This document shows positions 1 to 7,460 of a stretch of 64,000 nt of DNA, one piece after another. Made by a program: the position numbers and the translations under genes. Numbering within the stretch: position 1 is the stretch's first letter; each line of letters starts with the position of its first letter. A model generated the notes under the pieces. It was given only the letters and a program-made list of their open reading frames with translations, searched no databases and was not told where the DNA came from. Source of the DNA: Phaeacidiphilus oryzae TH49. Its GTDB lineage: Bacteria > Actinomycetota > Actinomycetes > Streptomycetales > Streptomycetaceae. The DNA is taken from contig NZ_JQMQ01000005.1 of NCBI RefSeq assembly GCF_000744815.1, forward strand, positions 504,055 through 568,054. Reading direction: 5' to 3'.

Positions 1-72
1 CCGACGGTCGTCCTGCCCTGGCCGACGGCACGGACCGCCGAGCGGCTGCCCGCCGAGGAGCCCGCCGGATGA
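1..72 (+). CDS. 3' end of an upstream gene (partial)
   Basis: The first frame is open from the window edge and stops at TGA 70-72, giving 23 C-terminal residues ending in LPAEEPAG. Codons are G/C-rich at the third position, as in a real gene. The stop overlaps a possible ATG at 69 of the GntR reading frame (ATGA), so this gene is probably co-transcribed with the regulator and amidase that follow. Too little protein is present to name a family. Confidence 0.6.
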   Translation, partial: PTVVLPWPTARTAERLPAEEPAG

Positions 73-194
73 GCACCGCGCCGCGGCCGCCGGCCGCTCC
101 CCCCGCACGCCGGACCCGCTTCCGCCACCCCGGTAACCTCCCGCACACGCTCCCGCCACGCCTGCGAAACCGCCCGCCCGCAGCGTCGGAGGGC

Positions 195-989
195 ATGAGC
201 GGCACCGCTTCCCCCTCCCCCTCCCCCTCGTCCGGCAGACCCGCCTCCGCCGACGCCCGGCGGCTGCGCGACCTGCTGCGCTCGCACATCCTCCACGGCG
301 GCCACCCCGACGGCCGACTCCCCTCCGAGCCGGAGCTGATGCGCCGGCACAGCGCCAGCCGGACCGCCGTCCGCGAGGCGCTGGCCCTGCTCCGCGACGA
401 GGGCCTGGTCGAGCGGCTGCGCGGGGTCGGCACCCACGCGGTCTGCCACTCCGTCACCACCCGGCTGGCCGAGGCGCACGGCGTCGCCGCGCCCGACCCC
501 CGGCAGGCGCGGGCGCACGAGGTGCGGGTGCGGGTGCTCGACCGCTCCGCGCTGCCCGCCCCGGACGCGGTGGCCGAGCGGCTGGGCGTGCCGGTCGGCA
601 GCCCGTGCATCCGCTACGAGTACCTCTCGCTCCGGGACGGCCGGCCGGTCTTCGTCGCCACCAACTACGCCCTGGCCCCCGAGGGCGAGCGGCTGCTCGG
701 CGTCCCCTTCCGCACCGACTGGTACCGGCTGCTCGGGGACGCCGGGCTGACGGTGGGACAGTCCGAGTTCCTGATCGGCTCCGGGCTGGCCGATTCGACC
801 AACGCGCCGCTGCTGGGGCTCGAACCCGGCAGCCCCGTGATGCTGCTCGAACAGATCATCCGCGATCCGGAGGGACGGCCCTGGGACCTCGCCTTCGTGG
901 TGATCCGCTCCGACCGCTTCCTCTTCCTCTCCCAGGAGTTCGCCGAGTTCGCCCAGTCCGCCCCCTTGCCCACCCGGAGGAACCCATGA
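195..989 (+). CDS. GntR family (HutC/UTRA type) transcriptional regulator
   Basis: 264-residue regulator with an N-terminal winged helix (about residues 22-85, with the GntR signature LPSEPEL and the helix SRTAVREALALLRDEGLV) followed by a C-terminal UTRA ligand-binding domain (about 95-255). This architecture senses a small metabolite, and the target is probably the amidase gene that overlaps its stop by 4 nt. The start is uncertain. ATG 195 has GGAGGG only one nucleotide upstream, whereas an in-frame ATG at 69 has GAGGAG at good spacing and overlaps the preceding stop, but it would add 42 low-complexity Pro/Arg residues. Family length favours 195; RBS quality and coupling favour 69. The regulator class is clear; its ligand is unknown. 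Confidence 0.9.
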   Translation: MSGTASPSPSPSSGRPASADARRLRDLLRSHILHGGHPDGRLPSEPELMRRHSASRTAVREALALLRDEGLVERLRGVGTHAVCHSVTTRLAEAHGVAAPDPRQARAHEVRVRVLDRSALPAPDAVAERLGVPVGSPCIRYEYLSLRDGRPVFVATNYALAPEGERLLGVPFRTDWYRLLGDAGLTVGQSEFLIGSGLADSTNAPLLGLEPGSPVMLLEQIIRDPEGRPWDLAFVVIRSDRFLFLSQEFAEFAQSAPLPTRRNP

Positions 990-2440
990 CCGACACCCCC
1001 GCCGACGGCCTGCCGTCGACCGTCACGGCGGCCGCCGCGGCACTCCGCGCCGGCACCGTCACCAGCACCGCACTGGTCGAGCACGCGGTGCGCACCGCCG
1101 ACCGGCTGGACCCGCGGGTGGGCAGCTTCATCTCGCGCTACCGCGAGGAGTCGCTGGCCGCCGCCGCCCGGGCGGACGCCGACTTCGCGGCCGGCACCGA
1201 CCGCGGCCCTCTGCAGGGCATCCCCTTCGGCGTCAAGGACATCATCGCCAGCACGGACGGCCCGACCACCGCGCAGAGCCTGGTCCTCGACCCGGCCTGG
1301 GGGGAGGAGACCGGGGACGCGGTCGTCGTCTCCCGGCTCAGGGCGGCCGGCGCGATCGTCGTCGGCAAGGCCTCCACCATGGAGTTCGCCATCGGCTCGC
1401 CCGATCCGGAGAAGCCCTTCCCGATCCCGGCCAACCCCTGGGACCTGGAGCGCTGGGCGGGCGGATCGAGTTCGGGCACCGGCAGCGGGGTGGCGGCCGG
1501 GATGTTCCTGGCCGGACTCGGCACCGACACCGCGGGCAGCATCCGCATCCCGTCCGCGTACTGCGGGATCACCGGGCTGAAGCCCACCTTCGGCCGGGTG
1601 CCCAAGTCCGGTTGCGTACCGCTGGGTTACACCCTGGACAACATCGGCCCGATGGCCCGCAGCGCGGCGGACTGCGCCCTGCTGCTCGGGTTGATCGCCG
1701 GTCCGGACGCGAGCGACCACTACAGCGCGGACGTCCAGGTGGACGACTACAGCGGTGCGCTGGCGGACGGTGCCGGCGACCTCTCCGGCCTCACCATCGG
1801 CGTGGACGACCTGGTGGCGGCCTCCGACGGGCACGTCGACCCCGCGTTCCGCGCCCGCTTCGACGCGGCCCTCGGCGAACTGGCCGCCGCCGGGGCGCGG
1901 ATCGTCCCGCTCTCGCTGCCGCTGTACGCCGAACTCACCGCCGCCGACATGGTGGTGATGCTCAGTGAGGCGCTCGCCTACCACCAGGGCGACCTGTCGA
2001 GGCGCTGGGCGGACTACGGGGCCGGCACCCGGATGACGGTCGGCTCCGGCTTCGCCTTCACCGGCGCCGACTACGTGCAGGCGCAGCGGGTCCGGCGGGT
2101 CGGACAGCGGATGGTGGCCGGACTGCTGGAGGGGGTGGACGCGATCGTCACGCCGACCAGCACGCTGCCCGCCCCCAGGCTGGACGAGTTCGCCGACCGC
2201 GTGCCGCTGCTCTCCTTCGGCGGACTCCACACCCCGTACTGGAACTCGGTCGGCAATCCGACCCTGGCGGTGCCGATCGGCCCGGCCGCAGACGGACTGC
2301 CACTGTCGATGCAGATCTCCACCCGGCCGTTCGCGGAGGCGCTGGCGCTGCGCGTCGGCGACGCCTACCAGCGCCGGACCGCGCACCATCTGTCGGTCCC
2401 GCCGCTGGCCCTGGCGGAGCCCGTCGCCGCCGTCAACTGA
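986..2440 (+). CDS. AtzE-like amidase (amidase signature family)
   Basis: 484-residue amidase-signature enzyme that hydrolyses a C-N amide bond in the cytoplasm. The catalytic Lys is K84 in FGVKD, followed by the Ser/Gly-rich signature GGSSSGTGSGVAAG (159-172) and the nucleophilic Ser of TDTAGSIRIPS near residue 185, so the Lys-cisSer-Ser triad looks intact. ATG 986 overlaps the stop of the GntR gene (ATGA) and has CGGAGGAA just upstream, which indicates translational coupling. The next gene encodes an AtzG-like small protein. That pairing is known for 1-carboxybiuret hydrolase (AtzE-AtzG) and for HpxX/HpxY in oxamate metabolism, so a small ureide or amide substrate is a reasonable inference. 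A general aryl-acylamidase cannot be excluded. Confidence 0.93.
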   Translation: MTDTPADGLPSTVTAAAAALRAGTVTSTALVEHAVRTADRLDPRVGSFISRYREESLAAAARADADFAAGTDRGPLQGIPFGVKDIIASTDGPTTAQSLVLDPAWGEETGDAVVVSRLRAAGAIVVGKASTMEFAIGSPDPEKPFPIPANPWDLERWAGGSSSGTGSGVAAGMFLAGLGTDTAGSIRIPSAYCGITGLKPTFGRVPKSGCVPLGYTLDNIGPMARSAADCALLLGLIAGPDASDHYSADVQVDDYSGALADGAGDLSGLTIGVDDLVAASDGHVDPAFRARFDAALGELAAAGARIVPLSLPLYAELTAADMVVMLSEALAYHQGDLSRRWADYGAGTRMTVGSGFAFTGADYVQAQRVRRVGQRMVAGLLEGVDAIVTPTSTLPAPRLDEFADRVPLLSFGGLHTPYWNSVGNPTLAVPIGPAADGLPLSMQISTRPFAEALALRVGDAYQRRTAHHLSVPPLALAEPVAAVN

Positions 2441-2469
2441 CCGTCCCCGCCCACCGATTGGAGCCCGTC

Positions 2470-2676
2470 ATGCTCGACGCCGACGCCACCGGTCAGACCG
2501 CCGACCGCGCCACCGCCGAGGCCCTGCTCGCCGCGAGCGGCCTCTCCCCCGCCCCCGCAGAGACCGACGCCCTCGCCGCCGCCTACCCGGCGCTGCGCGC
2601 GATGGCCGCCGTACTGCACGCCGTCCCGGAGGCCCGCTACGAGGCCCCGGCGGTCAACTGGACGCCGGCGCTCTGA
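2470..2676 (+). CDS. AtzG-like small subunit (DUF4089 type)
   Basis: 68-residue acidic helical protein (for example LAASGLSPAPAETDALAAAY and LRAMAAVLHA). Size, helical pattern and position directly after an amidase fit AtzG/HpxX-type proteins, which form a complex with AtzE/HpxY amidases and stabilise them. ATG 2470 is preferred because GGAG lies at 2460-2463 with a 6-nt spacer; a TTG at 2458 is possible. It lies 29 nt after the amidase stop, so the two should be made together. The family call rests on size, context and general resemblance, with no catalytic motif to test. Confidence 0.72.
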   Translation: MLDADATGQTADRATAEALLAASGLSPAPAETDALAAAYPALRAMAAVLHAVPEARYEAPAVNWTPAL

Positions 2677-2754
2677 GCCGGCCTGCCGCCGCCGTTCGCT
2701 CAGGACTCCGCCACCGGCGGTTCCTGGACGAACGGCGGCGACGTGCCGGCGGCG

Positions 2755-2777
2755 GCCGGGCCCCCGCGCGGCCCGGC
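2755..2777. terminator. Hairpin terminator between convergent genes
   Basis: GCCGGGCC pairs with GGCCCGGC in a perfect 8-bp stem round a 7-nt loop, between the end of the AtzG-like gene and the 3' end of the opposite-strand pseudogene. There is no U-tract, which is common for actinobacterial terminators. It could serve both strands. Confidence 0.5.
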
Positions 2778-2798
2778 GGACCGGCGGAGGGCCCCCGG

Positions 2799-3277
2799 TC
2801 AGGCGATCGGCTTGCCTTCGCTGGTGGGCCAGTTGGCCATCAGCTCGTTGGACGGGAGGGTCTTGTCCAGCAGCTTGCGGCTCTGCTCGGCGCCGCTGAC
2901 CGGGAGTCCGGCCGGGTCGAGGAGGCCGATCTGGACGAGGACCGAGGCCTGGTCCCAGTAGATGTGCTCGTTGTACAGCTTGTCGCCGCGCATGGTGACC
3001 ACGGCGACCAGCGGGACCTCCACGTAGCGGCCGGTGGGCGGGACCCCCGGGAGCATCCAGTCGATCTCCCGGTCGTGGGTGAAGCAGAAGAGCATCTCGT
3101 CCACGATCCGGTCGGTGCCGATCGTGCGGGAGAGCGGGACGGTGCGGGTGACTGGTCGTCGACGCCGAAGATCTCCTGGAGGAGGGCCAGTCCGGGCCCT
3201 GAGCCCTGCGCGGGTTCGGCCAGGTAGGCCGCGAAGGTCTCGCCGCCGTCCTTGCCGATGTCGATGTACCGACCCAT
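2799..3277 (-). pseudogene. Dienelactone hydrolase/NTF2 (SnoaL-like) fusion, internally deleted and frameshifted
   Basis: The minus strand starts well at ATG 3277 (purine-rich GAGGAAGGGAAG upstream) with a typical dienelactone hydrolase N-terminus: MGRYIDIGKDGG, then a segment ending in LLQEIFGVDD. After about 42 residues homology jumps, near position 3150, to the C-terminal part of an NTF2/ester-cyclase-like domain in another frame (DEMLFCFTHDREIDWMLPGV, ending MANWPTSEGKPIA, stop at 2799). The catalytic Cys-Asp-His core of the hydrolase and the first half of the NTF2 fold are missing. The simplest reading is a deletion of several hundred base pairs inside one fused gene, or across two adjacent genes, with loss of frame. 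A functional product is unlikely, although the last 101 residues remain open from ATG 3104. Confidence 0.82.
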
Positions 3278-3539
3278 GTCGCTGCGCTTCCCTTCCTCGG
3301 CGGCCCCGGAGTCACCGGATCCGGGCAGCCTGCCAGACCGGCGGCGGGCGGGGACAGCGGTGTCCGCGGGGCGGAACACCGCCGCGTTCACTTCTCGAAG
3401 CCGCGGCGGCGGTCTTCACGAAAGGTCCGTACAGACCCTGGTCCTGAGTGGACGCCGTCACTAGATTGACTGGCCGTCATCTGGCTTGCGCGATGAGGCT
3501 CCCCGCTCTGCGGGGGCCGATGTCCATTCAGGAGCCGTT

Positions 3540-6500
3540 TTGAGTCCTCTGACCATGCTGGGCCGCCTGCGGCGAGCACCGTGGACGGCTGCGGCCGCCG
3601 CCCTCTCGGCCTGCGCCCTCCTCACCCTCGGCGGGGCCCCGGCGCACGCGGCCGCCGCCCCCGACCCGGGCGCGGGCGGCGCCGCCACCGGCGGTCCCGG
3701 CGTCGCCTCCCGGTTCGACCTGGCCCGGAAGGACTGCCTGGGCACCGCCAGGAACACCGCCTCCAAGGTCTGGTACACGGTCGCGGACGGAGTGCTCTCC
3801 GACGTCTACGAGCCGACCATCGACAACACCGACGTGCAGACCCTGCAGTACGTCGTCACGGACGGGTCCGGCTTCACCGACCTGCAGAGCCGCGACATGA
3901 CGTACACCGCCCGGGCCGACGCCACCGGCATGGTCTGCACGGTGACCTCGACCGACGCCGCGCACGGCTTCCGGCTCACCACCACCTACCTCACCGACCC
4001 CGCCCGGGACACCGTGCTGATGCGCACCGCCCTCGGCCCCCTCCCCGGCTCGGCCCACCGGGCCGACCTCTCCCGGCTGCACGTCTACGCCCGCCTGGAC
4101 TCCCACGCCAACGGCAACGGGGGCGGCGGCAGCGCCAACGGCGGCGGCAACACCGGCGCCGTCGACCCGGCGACCGGGACCCCGGTGGTGTACTCCGCCA
4201 ACACCGCCAGCACGGCGGCCAACCGGGACTACGCGGTGCCCACCGCGATGGCCCTGGACGCCGATTCGGCCGGCGCGGCCTCGGTCGGCTACGCCGGAAC
4301 CGGCTCCGACGGCCTCACCGCGCTGGACGCCACCCACCGGCTGCCCGGCACCACCTCGGCGGCGGACGGCCACATCACCGCCACCGAGGAGGTGACCCCC
4401 CGTCACCTCGGCGCCGCCGGCGGCTCGTTCACCCTCGCCCTCGGCTTCGGCCGGAGCGGCGCGCAGGCCCTGAGCACCGCCTCGGCCTCGCTCGCCACGC
4501 CGTTCCCGGCCGCCCTCGGCCGCTACACCGCCGGCTGGCTCGGCTACGACGCCCGGCTGAAGCAGCCCGGCACCGGGCTCTCGGCCACCGACCGGCGCAC
4601 CTACCTCCTCGACGCCAACGTGCTGAAGGCCAGCGAGGACAAGACCTATCCGGGCGCCGTCGTCGCCTCGCTGGCCTCCCCGTGGGGCCAGGCCGTGGAC
4701 GCCGGGGCGGTCTCCGGCGGCAAGCCGGTCTACTTCGGCTCCTACCGCGAGGTCTTCTCCCGTGACCTGTACGAGGCGTTCACCGGCCTGATGGCGGACG
4801 GCGACACGGCCACCGCGCGGGCCGCGACCCGCTTCCTCCTCGAACGCCAGCAGCTGCCCAGCGGCGAACTGCCGCGCAACTCCCTGGTGAACGGGAAGAG
4901 CGCCCCGGACACCGGCGGCGACCAGCTGGACGAGACGGCCTACCCGATCCTGATGGCCTACCTCTCCGGCCTGGGCGGCGACTCCGCCCTGTGGTCCCAG
5001 CACCTCAAGTCGGCCGCGGACTTCCTCGTCTCGCACGGCCCCTCGTACGGGGTGGAGCGCTGGGAGGAGCAGTCCGGCTACTCGCCGTCCACCATCGCGG
5101 CCGAGATCGCCGGCCTGACCGCCGCCTCGGCGATCGCCGAACGGCACGGCGACCAGGCCGACGCTCAGCTCTACCAGGCCACCGCGGACGACTTCCAGCG
5201 CAACGTCAAGAAGTGGACGGTGACCACCGACGGGCCGGACAGCTCCCGGCCCTACTTCATCCGGCTGTCCAAGAACGGCGACCCGAACGCGGCCACCAGC
5301 TACGGCCTCGGCAACGGCGGCCCCACCCTGGACCAGCGGACCGTCCTGGACGGCGGCTTCCAGGAGCTCGTCCGGCTGGGCGAACTCCCGGCCGGCGACC
5401 CGGTGTTCGCCGACTCGCTGAAGGTCCTCGACCAGCATCTCTCGGTCGCCACCCCGACCGGCACCGGCTACTACCGGTACGGCGACTCGGCGAGCGCGGG
5501 CAGCGCGGACGGCTACGGCGACTGCTCGACCACCGACAGCCAGACCTCCTGCCGCACCCCGGGCGAGCCGTGGCCCACCACCGACACCGGGACCGGCCAC
5601 CTGTGGCCGGTGCTCTCCGGCGAACGCGCCCAGTCCGCACTGGACCTCGGCGACCCGGGCACGGCCAGGGCGATGCTCTCCTTCATGGAGCGCTCGGCCT
5701 CCGGCGTCGGCCTGGTGCCAGAACAGGTCTGGGAGGACCCGGACCTGGCCGCCTCGCCGTACGGCTCGGACCCGACCACCGCGTCGATCGGCTTCCAGGA
5801 CGGCCATCCGGCCGGCTCGGCCGCCCCGCTGACCTGGGCCCAGGCCCAGGAACTGCGGCTGATCGGCGAGTTGGGCACCGGACGGGCCGGCGACCGGCCG
5901 GACATCACCACCGCCCGGTACGTCACCCACAAGGCGCCCGACGCGGCCGCGCTCACCATCGACTCGCCGAGCGGCGGATCGACGGTCAGCCCCGGCTCGG
6001 ACGGGACCATCGCGGTCAGCGGCCGCACCGCCCCCGGCGCCGAGGTCGTGGTCGGCGCCGAGGACACGGACAACGGCAAGGCCGCGCCCACGGTGAGCAC
6101 CACCGCGGACGCGGGCGGGGCGTACGCGGTGCGGGTCGCGACGGGATTCGGCACCAACGTGATCACGGCCACCGCGAGCACCGCCTCGGGCGCCACCGGG
6201 TACGCGCAGACCGCGGTGGTCGCGGACGTCTCCGGCGGCACCACGGTGCTGGACACCGCCGACGCCACCGGCGACGACGACGGCCCGGGCACCTACCGGT
6301 ACCCGACCGCGTCCGACTTCACCGCAGGCTCCTTCGACCTGACCCGCTTCCAGGTGATCACCAGCGGCGGCACGGTGTACCTCCGCACCACCCTGCGGGC
6401 GCTGGCGCCGACCTTCGGCAACACCATGGGCGCGCAGATGCTCGACGTGTACGTCCACGACCCGGGCGCGGCGGCGGCCGACACCTCCACGGCGGCCGCG

Positions 6501-6947
6501 GACCCCTCGCGGAACTACACCATCGCGAGCGGGGACGCCTGGAGCCAGCGGCTGGAGGTGCAGGGCTTCGCCTCCCCGGTGTGGGTGAACGCCAAGGGCG
6601 ACCAGGTCGGCACGCCGACCGCGGTGGTCGCCTCCACGGTCAGCCGGACCATCACCATCGCCCTCCCGGAGTCCGCCTTCGGCACCCCCGGCCAGGGCTG
6701 GTCCTTCGCCGTCGCGCTGACCGGCCAGGACGGCAACTCGCCCTACCAGGTACGGCAGTTCACGCCGACGCCGGGTTCCTACACCTTCGGCGTCTGCGCG
6801 GCGGGCGACTCCGCGCCGCTGTGCGCGGTGGCGCCGGGGTCCGTGCCGAAGGTGATGGACACCCTCACCCCGCCGGGAGTGGACCAGTCCACCGAACTGA
6901 ACCCGCTGTCCGGACCGGTGAGCCTGCGGGGGGTGGCGGTGCCCTGA
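3540..6947 (+). CDS. Secreted glucodextranase-like GH15 glucan hydrolase
   Basis: About 1135 residues. A signal peptide (LRRAPWTAAAAALSACALL, then APAHA) shows export. An N-terminal beta domain (about 60-330) leads into a GH15 (alpha/alpha)6 barrel (about 350-790), with the proposed general acid in GGDQLDETAYPI and general base in LVPEQVWED. A Pro/Thr/Ser-rich bacterial Ig-like module (about 800-900) and a C-terminal glucodextranase domain-C/DOMON-like module (about 920-1090) follow. This is the architecture of Arthrobacter glucodextranase, which releases glucose from alpha-1,6 (and alpha-1,4) glucans outside the cell. TTG 3540 is chosen because CAGGAG lies 5 nt before it; ATG 3555 is the alternative. 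The 262-bp upstream region has TTGACT at 3466-3471 and TAGATT at 3462-3467 as possible promoter elements. No other glucan gene is adjacent. Confidence 0.9.
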   Translation: MSPLTMLGRLRRAPWTAAAAALSACALLTLGGAPAHAAAAPDPGAGGAATGGPGVASRFDLARKDCLGTARNTASKVWYTVADGVLSDVYEPTIDNTDVQTLQYVVTDGSGFTDLQSRDMTYTARADATGMVCTVTSTDAAHGFRLTTTYLTDPARDTVLMRTALGPLPGSAHRADLSRLHVYARLDSHANGNGGGGSANGGGNTGAVDPATGTPVVYSANTASTAANRDYAVPTAMALDADSAGAASVGYAGTGSDGLTALDATHRLPGTTSAADGHITATEEVTPRHLGAAGGSFTLALGFGRSGAQALSTASASLATPFPAALGRYTAGWLGYDARLKQPGTGLSATDRRTYLLDANVLKASEDKTYPGAVVASLASPWGQAVDAGAVSGGKPVYFGSYREVFSRDLYEAFTGLMADGDTATARAATRFLLERQQLPSGELPRNSLVNGKSAPDTGGDQLDETAYPILMAYLSGLGGDSALWSQHLKSAADFLVSHGPSYGVERWEEQSGYSPSTIAAEIAGLTAASAIAERHGDQADAQLYQATADDFQRNVKKWTVTTDGPDSSRPYFIRLSKNGDPNAATSYGLGNGGPTLDQRTVLDGGFQELVRLGELPAGDPVFADSLKVLDQHLSVATPTGTGYYRYGDSASAGSADGYGDCSTTDSQTSCRTPGEPWPTTDTGTGHLWPVLSGERAQSALDLGDPGTARAMLSFMERSASGVGLVPEQVWEDPDLAASPYGSDPTTASIGFQDGHPAGSAAPLTWAQAQELRLIGELGTGRAGDRPDITTARYVTHKAPDAAALTIDSPSGGSTVSPGSDGTIAVSGRTAPGAEVVVGAEDTDNGKAAPTVSTTADAGGAYAVRVATGFGTNVITATASTASGATGYAQTAVVADVSGGTTVLDTADATGDDDGPGTYRYPTASDFTAGSFDLTRFQVITSGGTVYLRTTLRALAPTFGNTMGAQMLDVYVHDPGAAAADTSTAAADPSRNYTIASGDAWSQRLEVQGFASPVWVNAKGDQVGTPTAVVASTVSRTITIALPESAFGTPGQGWSFAVALTGQDGNSPYQVRQFTPTPGSYTFGVCAAGDSAPLCAVAPGSVPKVMDTLTPPGVDQSTELNPLSGPVSLRGVAVP

Positions 6948-7131
6948 GACGGCCGCCGCGCGACGCCTGCGCCGCGCTCTCGGCGACGGCCACCGGGTGT
7001 CACCCCGGAGCCCGTCGCCGAGCGCGGCCGAGCGAAGCCGCCGACCGGGCGCGCCCGTCCCCCCGCACCCCTGCCTTGCGCCGCCTTCGGCGCTGCGCTG
7101 GGGCCGGCGGCCGGCGGCGACGGCCCGGTCG

Positions 7132-7451
7132 GCGCTGGGCGCCATGAGCGCTCGGCGCCATGAGCGCTCAGCCCGGTCGGCGCTCGGCGCCGTGGCCGCT
7201 CGGCGCCGTGGCCGCTCGGCGCCATGAGCGCTCGGCGCCGTGGGCGCTCGGCCCGGTCGGCGCTCGGCCCGGTCGGCGCTCGGCGCCAAGAGCGCTCGGC
7301 CCGGTCAGCGCTCAGCGCCGTGGCCGCTCGGCGCCATGGCCGCTCGGCGCCATGGCCGCTCGGCGCCATGGCCGCTCGGCGCCGTGGCCGCTCGGCGCCA
7401 TGAGCGCTCGGCGCCGTGGGCGCTCGGCGCCGTGGGCGCTCGGCGCCGTGG
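7132..7451. repeat. Twenty tandem copies of a 16-bp GC-rich unit
   Basis: Twenty consecutive 16-bp units match the consensus GCGCTCGGCGCCRTGR with few substitutions. Some units end in CCCGGTCG in place of GCCATGA. Each unit holds GGCGCC, and many junctions form AGCGCT, both perfect 6-bp palindromes. The block starts about 185 bp after the stop of the GH15 gene; that 185 bp holds no gene I can see. It ends 10 bp before the stop of the opposite-strand subtilase gene, so it fills the junction of two convergent genes. Because 16 is not a multiple of 3, every frame gives a 16-residue peptide repeat per 48 bp and several frames stay open by chance. No start signal or family supports translation. 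Confidence 0.95.
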
Positions 7452-7460
7452 GCGTTGCGG

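Noticed and set aside
3421-3450. DasR-like operator near GGTCCGTACAGACC upstream of the GH15 gene
   Set aside because: The GGTC/GACC arms are spaced by 6 bp instead of the compact ACTGGTCTAGACCAGT form, so the match is too weak to call.
3528-7289. A 1253-codon minus-strand frame opposite the GH15 gene
   Set aside because: It is an antisense shadow of high GC content: Arg/Gly/Ala-rich, without any recognisable domain or ribosome binding site, while the plus strand encodes a clear secreted enzyme.
7132-7451. CRISPR array
   Set aside because: The units are 16 bp and directly contiguous with no unique spacers, and no cas genes are present.
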